DNA of 37,183 bases from Verrucomicrobiota bacterium (lineage in GTDB: Bacteria > Verrucomicrobiota > Verrucomicrobiia > Limisphaerales > JADLHS01), in contig JALOTT010000008.1 in the NCBI GenBank assembly GCA_025457745.1, positions 1 to 37,183 of the forward strand. Direction: 5' to 3'. The position numbers and the translations under genes are program-made. Of this stretch, positions 31,724-37,183 are shown in pieces. Below the pieces are notes generated by a model. The model saw only the letters and a list, made by a program, of their open reading frames with translations. It was not told the origin of the DNA and ran no database searches. Position 1 is the first letter of the stretch. Every line of letters starts with the position of its first letter.

Positions 31724-31796
31724 GGTAGGGCGCGTCACTCCGTGCGCGCCGTGGTTGCTTAAGACGAACGGCGCGCACGGAGTGACGCGCCCTACC
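31724..31796. repeat. Full REPIN-like element with perfect 27-base arms
   Basis: The two arms (31724-31750 and 31770-31796) are perfect inverted copies starting GGTAGGGCGCGTCACTCC, separated by 19 bases. The same arm occurs at 9186 and, in one orientation, at the right end of 31886-31970. It begins 5 bases after the terminator. Confidence 0.88.
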
Positions 31797-31885
31797 CATG
31801 TGCCGATTTCCACCGATAATTGGTCCAACCTCGATGTTGGGAGTTGAATGTTGAATGTTCGATGTTTTGTCCATTCCCTTTTCCC

Positions 31886-31970
31886 GGTAGGGCGGGCAGT
31901 CCCCTGCCCGCCGCGCCTTCGCAATGCGGTCAACCTCACGAACGGCGCGCACGGAGTGACGCGCCCTACC
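31886..31970. repeat. Hybrid palindromic element
   Basis: The left end GGTAGGGCGGGCAGTCCCCT matches the hairpin arm in the pil leader repeats, while the right end is the arm of the GGTAGGGCGCGTCACTCC family. The two families share the same terminal GGTAGGGC and can evidently pair in one element. It lies in the gap 31797-32139, where I see no gene. Confidence 0.7.
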
Positions 31971-32046
31971 CTGCGGCTTCCGCCACGCGCCCGAGGATTT
32001 GGCCGCGTGAAAACATCTCTGAAACCAAGCGCGGGGGGTCGCCGAA

Positions 32047-32080
32047 GCGGAATAAATTCCGCGCTCCTTGGGTTGCGGCA
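32047..32080. repeat. Partial copy of the 91-base repeat
   Basis: GCGGAATAAATTCCGCG followed by CTCCTTGGGTTGCGGCA matches the right end of copies A and B (18072-18162 and 18340-18430) with few changes. The left half of the element is missing here. Confidence 0.7.
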
Positions 32081-32139
32081 CCCGCCACGCTGCGCCTGGG
32101 CGTTGAATTCCGACGGCGAGGTTCCGGTTTAGCGGCAAT

Positions 32140-32349
32140 TCAAAGTTTCGTCCGAATTCCGCACGCCCGCACGAGGCACCAGCCACGCACCGCTTCGAAC
32201 ATGGCAAACAATCCGAACGCGACCAGCGCGAGGCACCACCAGAGCGTGTGGTCCGCCAGGATGATTCCGGCGATGAGCGAAATTCCGCCGAGAACCCCGC
32301 GCACCAGCCGTCCGCGAAAATCAATGTTCCGATTCCAGAATTGTCTCAT
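32140..32349 (-). CDS. Small membrane protein, DUF2892-like
   Basis: The 69-residue product has a short polar N terminus, two hydrophobic segments (GVLGGISLIAGIILA and WWCLALVAFGLFAMFEAV) and ends with CLVRACGIRTKL. The pattern of a basic start, GxLGxxxLxAG and a terminal Cys-x-x-x-GI-[RK]-T closely follows DUF2892 (YgaP-type membrane domain) proteins. It should sit in the inner membrane as a helical hairpin. The rhodanese domain seen in YgaP is absent. It stands alone between repeats and a divergent small gene. Function unknown. Confidence 0.75.
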   Translation of the reverse strand: MRQFWNRNIDFRGRLVRGVLGGISLIAGIILADHTLWWCLALVAFGLFAMFEAVRGWCLVRACGIRTKL

Positions 32350-32503
32350 GGAAGACCATTACCACATTACGCGCTCGAAACCAACATTCCGCGCGCAACA
32401 AAGCTCCCCGGACACAAACCGGCTGTTTGGGCACACCAACTGCTGAAATCACGGCCATGCCGGAGAAAGCGAGCCGCGTCAAATTTCCCGTGGCGATCAA
32501 GGC

Positions 32504-32725
32504 ATGAACTTGCTCGATGCAAATTTTCTTTTCGCCTCCCTGTTCTGGGGGTCGGTGGGCGTTGGCTGCTGGATTTACGGCAAGAAACAGCGGGAGCTGA
32601 TGCCCATGCTCGGCGGCGTGGCGATGATTGGGGTGTCCTGCCTGGTCAGCAGTTGGCTGCTGATGACACTCCTGTGCATCGCGCTGATGGGCGCGGTCTA
32701 TCTGCTGGTGAAACGGGGCGGCTGA
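32504..32725 (+). CDS. Small conserved membrane protein
   Basis: The 73-residue product (MNLLDANFLFASLFWGSVGV, then GKKQRELMPMLGGVAMIG) has three hydrophobic segments around residues 8-24, 34-50 and 52-68, and ends in a basic LVKRGG. I recall very similar small proteins in many bacteria, sometimes labelled amino-acid transport protein without firm evidence. The ATG lies 154 bases from the divergent DUF2892-like gene. Function unknown. Confidence 0.72.
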   Translation: MNLLDANFLFASLFWGSVGVGCWIYGKKQRELMPMLGGVAMIGVSCLVSSWLLMTLLCIALMGAVYLLVKRGG

Positions 32726-33043
32726 ACGAACCAACCCAATCTCCACAGCGCCGGTCATTCGCGCTGAAGGCGCCGGCCACTTTTTGAGAGGGATGCGGCG
32801 CGGCGGGAAACCTTCGGATTTGCCGGTCTTTCATTCCGCTAAAGCGGGGTGTGAATGAAAGCGAGCGTGCGACCGTACAAAAATGGAGATGCGGCCCTCG
32901 AAGACCCGCCGGATGGGTAGCAGGTCAGTTTCAATTTTCGGCGAGCGTCCTCGGGAGCCGGCTCGCCCGCCGTGCGCGCGCACCGTCATGGCTCGTCAGC
33001 AGCCTCGCCCCATCAAACCGGCCCCTACGTCGGACGGTGAAAG
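32726..33043. other. Gap with a degraded repeat fragment
   Basis: About 320 bases without a supported gene. Near 32960-33000 it contains CTCGCCCGCCGTGCGCGCGC, a degraded relative of the leader-repeat fragment at 18215-18250. The rest shows no clear hairpin with a T-tract. Confidence 0.5.
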
Positions 33044-33073
33044 TTGACATTTTGTTTTCTTGTGCAATAGATT
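33044..33073 (+). promoter_or_regulatory. Candidate sigma-70 promoter of the hemerythrin gene
   Basis: TTGACA at 33044-33049 is a consensus -35 hexamer. TAGATT at 33068-33073 (four of six consensus bases) follows at 18-base spacing. Transcription would begin at or within a base or two of the ATG at 33081, which has no ribosome-binding site, so the mRNA may be leaderless. Confidence 0.5.
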
Positions 33074-33080
33074 AGCGATT

Positions 33081-33554
33081 ATGTCCACGATTACCAAAGC
33101 GCTCGTCATGGAACACGCGGTCTTCTGCGCGGTGTTCGATCAAATTGAACGCGTCTGCCCAAGGATGGGGACGGCGCAGGAAGTGAAATTGCTGGCCGCC
33201 GTGGTGGAGGGCCTGTTGAACGGCCACGCCGAGACGGAAAAGAACTTGGCGTATTCGGCTTTGGACCATGTTTTGAAAGATGACGACCGGTTGAACCGCC
33301 TGCACCAGGATCATCACGAGATTGATGAACACTTCCATTGTGTTCAGCGGGTAAATGACCCGGCGGAAGCGCAACGCCTGCTCCGGAAAGCATTGGCGGC
33401 CACGCGCGAACACTTCCGGCGCGAGGAGCAAATCGTCTTTCCGTTTTTGGAGCGGGTGCTTCAGGCTGAAACATTGGCGGCGTTGGGAGAAACGTGGATG
33501 AGCAGCTACCTGGCTTCGGCGAAAAGGGAAACGCCGGCGACTATTGCCGGTTAG
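33081..33554 (+). CDS. Hemerythrin/HHE-domain protein
   Basis: From the ATG at 33081 the product is 157 residues (the track uses a TTG at 33060). It is all-helical with spaced His and Glu: VMEHAVFCAVFDQIE, LNGHAETEKNLAY, HQDHHEIDEHF and REHFRREEQIVFPFLE. These fit the four-helix bundle and di-iron ligands of hemerythrin-like domains (H, HxxxE, H and HxxxE). Such proteins bind oxygen or sense iron, oxygen or NO. No other domain is attached and there is no signal peptide, so it is cytoplasmic. The ligand and role here are not known. Confidence 0.88.
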   Translation: MSTITKALVMEHAVFCAVFDQIERVCPRMGTAQEVKLLAAVVEGLLNGHAETEKNLAYSALDHVLKDDDRLNRLHQDHHEIDEHFHCVQRVNDPAEAQRLLRKALAATREHFRREEQIVFPFLERVLQAETLAALGETWMSSYLASAKRETPATIAG

Positions 33555-33560
33555 TTTTCC

Positions 33561-33577
33561 GACCGGACGCTCCGGTC
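33561..33577. terminator. Possible weak terminator hairpin after the hemerythrin gene
   Basis: GACCGGA and TCCGGTC form a perfect 7-base stem with a CGC loop, 6 bases after the stop. There is no T-tract, so termination would be inefficient or Rho-aided. Confidence 0.3.
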
Positions 33578-33633
33578 ATGCCCCGTTGGCGCTTTTGGTG
33601 TCGGGTTAAATCCGCGGTACTCAAATCCTGGTC

Positions 33634-33732
33634 AACATCCCTTTCTTGCGCGCCCTTGCCGCTGGAGAGTAACTTCCCGGCATGACGCACGCGGACTTTG
33701 TCCACCTTCACCTGCACAGCGAGTACTCGTTG
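33634..33732. repeat. 99-base perfect direct repeat, copy 1 (dnaE 5' end)
   Basis: These 99 bases are identical to 34316-34414. They include the dnaE ribosome-binding region (CTGGAGAGTAAC), the ATG and the first 17 codons (MTHADFVHLHLHSEYSL). The unit is separated from copy 2 by 583 bases that carry the toxin-antitoxin pair. Confidence 0.95.
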
Positions 33733-33759
33733 GTGTGGTGGAGTTTAATTAGTCCCTGA
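33682..33759 (+). pseudogene. Orphan 5' fragment of dnaE
   Basis: The ATG at 33682 begins the dnaE coding sequence MTHADFVHLHLHSEYSL, which leaves homology after 17 codons and stops at 33757-33759 after VWWSLISP. This 25-residue ORF is a leftover of the duplicated dnaE start and is too short to work as part of a polymerase. Confidence 0.85.
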
Positions 33760-33761
33760 AC

Positions 33762-33980
33762 ATGCAAGCCACACTGCCATTAGACCGGATGACCCGGGAG
33801 GAAAAGCTCGCCGTGATGGAAGAGTTGTGGGCGGACCTTAGTCGCGACGAAGCACAGGTCGAATCGCCCGTGTGGCACGGTGATGTGCTGCGCGAAAGAG
33901 CCGAGGCCGTGAAATCCGGCAAGGAAACTTTCATGGACTGGGACACTGCCAAGAAACAGCTTCGCGACCAGCGGACATGA
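33762..33980 (+). CDS. Antitoxin, addiction-module component family
   Basis: The 72-residue product (MQATLPLDRMTREEKLAVME, then ELWADLSRDEAQVESPVWH and ERAEAVKSGKETFMDWDTAK) fits the short addiction-module component antitoxins: a helix with EKL..MEELW near the N terminus, a central SP.WH and a terminal segment with SG...W..AK that wraps the toxin. It begins 3 bases after the orphan dnaE fragment stop and overlaps the toxin start as ATGA, as usual for such pairs. It likely neutralises the toxin by direct binding and may repress its own operon. Confidence 0.88.
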   Translation: MQATLPLDRMTREEKLAVMEELWADLSRDEAQVESPVWHGDVLRERAEAVKSGKETFMDWDTAKKQLRDQRT

Positions 33981-34276
33981 AGGCGGCGATTCTGCCTTCG
34001 GCGCGCGATGATCTCGCTGAAGGCTTCAGCTTTTACGAACGGCAACGGGAAGGTTTGGGAAGCTATTTTCTGGAGTCTCTTTTCTCGGACATTGATTCCC
34101 TCCGGCTCTATGCGGGAATTCATTTGAAGATGTTCGGTTATCACCGCCTCCTCTCCAAACGCTTCCCGTACGCGATCTACTACGATGAGGTGGAGCGAAC
34201 GACTCGCGTTTGGGCGGTGCTGGATTGCCGCCAAGACCCGCAATCCATCCGCCGCCGACTGGCCGGGTTGCGTTGA
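33977..34276 (+). CDS. RelE/ParE-family toxin
   Basis: The 99-residue product begins MKAAILPSARDDLAEGFSFY and has the RelE/ParE arrangement: strand, two helices (EGLGSYFLESLFSDIDSL), then strands with HRLLSKRFPYAIYYDEVERT and VWAVLDCRQDP. The RFPYAIYY and V.A..D..QDP motifs are typical of the ParE-like toxins paired with addiction-module component antitoxins. Length is normal and no residue appears lost. It may be a ribosome-dependent RNase or a gyrase inhibitor; this cannot be decided by eye. It overlaps the antitoxin by 4 bases. Confidence 0.88.
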   Translation: MKAAILPSARDDLAEGFSFYERQREGLGSYFLESLFSDIDSLRLYAGIHLKMFGYHRLLSKRFPYAIYYDEVERTTRVWAVLDCRQDPQSIRRRLAGLR

Positions 34277-34315
34277 GGCGGTGAAATTTGGCAACCCCGT
34301 CTCTTCGCTCGTTTG

Positions 34316-34414
34316 AACATCCCTTTCTTGCGCGCCCTTGCCGCTGGAGAGTAACTTCCCGGCATGACGCACGCGGACTTTGTCCACCTTCACCTGCACA
34401 GCGAGTACTCGTTG
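34316..34414. repeat. 99-base perfect direct repeat, copy 2 (dnaE 5' end)
   Basis: This copy is identical to 33634-33732. It again contains the ribosome-binding region and the ATG (34364), but the frame opened there ends at a TAA (34484-34486) after 40 codons, because a 25-base duplication follows directly. Confidence 0.95.
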
Positions 34415-37183
34415 TCACCTGCACAGCGAGTACTCGTTGCTCGATGGCGCGTGCCGCGTGGACCGGCTGATGGACAAGGCGCATAAACTGAAGTTCCCCG
34501 CGCTGGCCATCACCGACCACGGCGCGATGCATGGAGTTGTTGATTTCTACAAGGCCGCGCAGGAGAAAGGCATCAAACCCATCATTGGATGCGAGGTCTA
34601 TGTCGCGCCGGGCAGCCGCCTCGAGAAGAAGACCACCAGTGGCGGTCGCGACGTGTATCACCATCTAGTCCTGCTGGCGAAGGACGAAGCGGGCTACAAA
34701 AATCTCATCAAGCTGGTCACGGCCGCGCACCTCGAGGGCTTTTACTACAAACCGCGCATAGACAAGGAACTGCTCGCCGCGCACAAGGAGGGGTTGCTGG
34801 CGCTTTCCGGCTGTCTCGCGAGCGAAATCCCGGAGTGGATACTGAAAGATCAGGTGACCAGGGCGCGCGACGCGGTGGACTGGTTCAAGCAAACGCTCGG
34901 CGCGGAGAACTTTTATCTCGAACTTCAAAACCACGGCGTCCCGGAGCAGGCCAAGGTCAACAAACACCTCGTCGCGTGGGCGAAGGAGTTTGGCCTGAAA
35001 CTGGTCGCGACCAACGACGTGCATTACGTCGAGAAGAGCCACTCGCACGCGCACGATTGCCTCGTGTGCATCGGCACGCAATCCATGTTGAGCGATCCCA
35101 AGCGCATGAGCGCCGGCTATGTGCCGGAGCAATTCTACCTGCGCTCCGCCGAGGAAATGAAAGCGCGCTTCACCGATGCGCCCGACGCGGTGAAGAACAC
35201 GTTGGAAGTGGCTGAAAAGTGCAACGTCGCGTTCGATTTCAAGACGCTGCACTACCCGGTGTTTCATCCGCCGGAGCATTTCACACGCGAGGGGTTCTTG
35301 CGGCAATGGTTGGCGGAGGGGTTGCGTCGCCGCTACACCATCCGGGCGAAGGCGGAAGGCAAGGAGTTCGTCGTCGAAGGCATTGATGATCCGACGCGGC
35401 TGCCGACATACCCCGTAGGACAGGCGTCGCGCCTGTCTCAAACTTCAAATCAAGAAAACGAAGACAGGCGCGACGCCTGTCCTACGCTGGACGACCCCGC
35501 CGTCACCACCGCCGTCAAAATCGTGATGGATCGCCTGAAGCACGAGCTCGCGGTCATTGAGAAAACCGGCTTTACCAGCTACTTCCTCATCGTTGGCGAT
35601 TTCATCCGCTACGGCCATGAGCACGGAATTGCCTGCGTGGCGCGCGGTAGCGCCGCCGGCTCGATTGTCACTTACCTGCTGGAAATCTCGAACGTGGACC
35701 CGATTCGCTACGGCCTGCTGTTCGAGCGTTTCCTGAATCCCGAACGTGTCAATCCACCCGACATTGACATTGATTTTGCCGACGACCGCCGCGCCGACGT
35801 GATCGAATACGTCCGCCAGAAATACGGCAAGGATTCCGTCGCGCAGATCATCACGTTCGGCACGATGGGCGCGAAGTCGGTGGTGCGCGATGTGGGCCGC
35901 GTGATGGGCTTGAGCTACGGGGAGTGCGACCGGCTGGCGAAAATGATTCCGTTCGACCTCAAGATGACGCTCGAAAAGGCGCTCAAACAATCGCCGGAAC
36001 TCAAGCAGGCTTACGAAAGCGAAGAGGCGACCCGCGAGTTGATTGACACCGCGTTCATTCTCGAAGACCTCACGCGCAACGCAAGCGTTCACGCGGCGGG
36101 CGTCGTCATCGGGCCGGAGCCGCTCGTGAATCTGCTCCCGCTCAAACAGGACGACAGCGGCACGCTTGTCACGCAATATGCGATGAATCCCGTCGGCGAT
36201 CTCGGCCTGTTGAAGATGGATTTCCTCGGACTGAAGACGCTCACCGTCATTCGGAACACCTGCGAAATGGTCAAGCGCAACCAGGGCATCGAAGTGCCGA
36301 TTGAGAGCCTGCCGCTAGATGACGCAAAGACTTATGACCTGCTGAACAAGGCCAACACGCTGGGCATTTTCCAGTTGGAATCCGGCGGGATGCGCGACCT
36401 GTGCCGCAAGTTTCAAATCAGTTCTGTCGAGCACATCACCGCGCTCGTGGCGCTCTATCGTCCCGGCCCGATGGAGTTGATCCCTGAATTTATCAGACGC
36501 CGGCACGGCGAGATCGAAATTAAGTACGAACATCCGTTGCTCGAACCCATCGCCAAGGAAACCTACGGCATCCTCATTTACCAGGAACAGGTGATGCAGG
36601 CCGCGCAGGTGCTGGCGGGCTACACGCTCGGCGGCGCGGATTTGCTGCGACGCGCGATGGGCAAGAAAAAAGTCGAGGAGATGCAGAAGCAGCGCGAAAT
36701 TTTCGTCAAGGGCTGCCACGAGCAGAACAACATCCCCAAAGCCAAGGCAAACCAGATTTTTGATTTGCTGGAAAAATTCGCGGGCTACGGCTTCAACAAA
36801 TCCCACGCCGCCGCGTATGCCATCGTCGCGTATCAGACCGCCTATCTGAAGGCGAATTATCCCGTGGAATTTTTCTGCGCGATGATGACCAACGACATGG
36901 GCGATACGGCCAAGCTCGCGCAGTTCATCGCCGAGGCGCGCGAGTTTGGCATCGAAGTCTTGCAACCGGACGTGAATGAGAGCCAAGTATTCTTCGCGCC
37001 AGCGGAACGGAAACCCATAGGCCGGGCGTCGCGCCTGTCTCAAACTTCAGATCAAAAAGATGGAGACAGGCGCGACGCCTGTCCTACGCAGGTGATCCGC
37101 TTCGGCCTCGCAGCCATCAAAGGCGTCGGCGAAATTGCTGTCCAGAACATCCTGAAAGCCCGGAACGAAAGCGGAAAATTCAA
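34380..37183 (+). CDS. dnaE: DNA polymerase III alpha subunit, altered 5' end, 3'-partial
   Basis: The body frame is open from 34368 to the window edge. It encodes a PHP domain (CHLHSEYSLLDG, then LAITDHGAMHG), the palm with GFTSYFLIVGDFIRYG, the catalytic PPDIDIDFADDRR, the finger region YGILIYQEQVMQ and GGADLLRRAMGKKK, and GYGFNKSHAAAYA. All are hallmark DnaE motifs; this is the replicative polymerase. The normal ATG (34364) is frameshifted by the 25-base duplication. TTG at 34380 is the only start I see that keeps the HxHS metal motif; the first in-frame ATG (34470) would lose it. Two 71-base palindromes are translated within it. The gene is essential in most bacteria, so either an alternative start is used, another copy exists, or the 5' end is misassembled. 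Confidence 0.9.
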   Translation, partial: MSTFTCTASTRCHLHSEYSLLDGACRVDRLMDKAHKLKFPALAITDHGAMHGVVDFYKAAQEKGIKPIIGCEVYVAPGSRLEKKTTSGGRDVYHHLVLLAKDEAGYKNLIKLVTAAHLEGFYYKPRIDKELLAAHKEGLLALSGCLASEIPEWILKDQVTRARDAVDWFKQTLGAENFYLELQNHGVPEQAKVNKHLVAWAKEFGLKLVATNDVHYVEKSHSHAHDCLVCIGTQSMLSDPKRMSAGYVPEQFYLRSAEEMKARFTDAPDAVKNTLEVAEKCNVAFDFKTLHYPVFHPPEHFTREGFLRQWLAEGLRRRYTIRAKAEGKEFVVEGIDDPTRLPTYPVGQASRLSQTSNQENEDRRDACPTLDDPAVTTAVKIVMDRLKHELAVIEKTGFTSYFLIVGDFIRYGHEHGIACVARGSAAGSIVTYLLEISNVDPIRYGLLFERFLNPERVNPPDIDIDFADDRRADVIEYVRQKYGKDSVAQIITFGTMGAKSVVRDVGRVMGLSYGECDRLAKMIPFDLKMTLEKALKQSPELKQAYESEEATRELIDTAFILEDLTRNASVHAAGVVIGPEPLVNLLPLKQDDSGTLVTQYAMNPVGDLGLLKMDFLGLKTLTVIRNTCEMVKRNQGIEVPIESLPLDDAKTYDLLNKANTLGIFQLESGGMRDLCRKFQISSVEHITALVALYRPGPMELIPEFIRRRHGEIEIKYEHPLLEPIAKETYGILIYQEQVMQAAQVLAGYTLGGADLLRRAMGKKKVEEMQKQREIFVKGCHEQNNIPKAKANQIFDLLEKFAGYGFNKSHAAAYAIVAYQTAYLKANYPVEFFCAMMTNDMGDTAKLAQFIAEAREFGIEVLQPDVNESQVFFAPAERKPIGRASRLSQTSDQKDGDRRDACPTQVIRFGLAAIKGVGEIAVQNILKARNESGKF
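34390..34439. repeat. 25-base tandem duplication shifting the dnaE frame
   Basis: TCACCTGCACAGCGAGTACT plus five more bases occurs twice in tandem (34390-34414 and 34415-34439). Because 25 is not a multiple of three, the ATG at 34364 is out of frame with the dnaE body. The second unit restores HLHSEYSLLDG in the body frame. Confidence 0.95.
35415..35485. repeat. 71-base REPIN-like palindrome translated in dnaE, copy 1
   Basis: Perfect 24-base arms (GTAGGACAGGCGTCGCGCCT at the left) with a 23-base loop. It reads in frame as VGQASRLSQTSNQ, then NEDRRDACPT, in a region before the palm motif GFTSYFLIV where E. coli DnaE has no such peptide. Same length and type as 37017-37087. Confidence 0.92.
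37017..37087. repeat. 71-base REPIN-like palindrome translated in dnaE, copy 2
   Basis: The arms match except for three or four changes at the left end (ATAGGCCGGGCGTCGCGCCT). It reads in frame as IGRASRLSQTSDQ, then GDRRDACPT, in the loop before FGLAAIKGVGE. Loop bases and arms are clearly related to copy 1. Confidence 0.92.

Noticed and set aside
33634-34414. Insertion sequence or composite transposon flanked by direct repeats
   Set aside because: No transposase and no inverted ends lie between the 99-base copies; only a toxin-antitoxin pair is encoded, and 99 bases is far too long for an ordinary target duplication.
34665-37043. Three long minus-strand ORFs (34665-35441, 35445-36176, 36315-37043)
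   Set aside because: They are shadows of dnaE. The plus frame contains polymerase motifs throughout, while these translations are Arg/Val/His-rich without motifs.

Overview
The window looks like a chromosomal segment of a GC-rich, Gram-negative-type member of the Verrucomicrobiota, most likely the Limisphaerales/Pedosphaera side (subdivision 3). This is inferred from gene style: signal-anchor proteins carrying the motif GCPERTIRDLIVADV, an ECF sigma factor beside a large membrane Ser/Thr kinase, very long Thr/Asn-rich secreted proteins ending in ARFYRL-type C termini, and many palindromic repeats read through inside genes. No rRNA, tRNA or CRISPR array was seen.

Layout. 1-4289 (minus strand): a 3'-partial coiled-coil protein, two tandem paralogous signal-anchor proteins with an ATGA overlap, and a lipoprotein. 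4452-7572: a Ser/Thr kinase with a multi-helix membrane tail, converging on and overlapping an ECF sigma factor gene. 7633-11604 (minus): a GDYXXLXY-domain protein, a DUF2157 membrane protein gene frameshifted at a repeat, and three lipoproteins. 11748-12653: a LysR regulator. 12788-13849 (minus): a secreted BspA-type leucine-rich-repeat protein.

14314-31718 is the centrepiece. It is a co-directional pilus or pseudopilus locus: PilV-, PilW- and PilX-like minor pilins joined by 4-base overlaps, a secreted protein of unknown role, PilM-, PilN-, PilO- and PilP-like alignment proteins, a secretin, and two giant secreted beta-propeller proteins. A strong intrinsic terminator follows. The assembly ATPase, platform protein, major pilin and prepilin peptidase are absent and must lie elsewhere. 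I propose that the propeller proteins are surface or tip adhesins or secreted substrates of this machine, by analogy with PilY1. The pilO-like and pilP-like genes each sit behind copies of one 194-base leader that preserves ATG/stop coupling on both sides.

31724-33554 holds palindromic repeats, two small membrane proteins and a hemerythrin-like protein. From 33634 to the end is dnaE (DNA polymerase III alpha). Its 5' end is duplicated as a perfect 99-base direct repeat around a toxin-antitoxin pair. The second copy carries a further 25-base tandem duplication that shifts the frame, and the body of dnaE contains two 71-base palindromes translated in frame.

At least six palindromic repeat families occur here, several translated inside or fused to genes. 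No matching transposase (RAYT) is present. All identifications are by eye; no database search was run.
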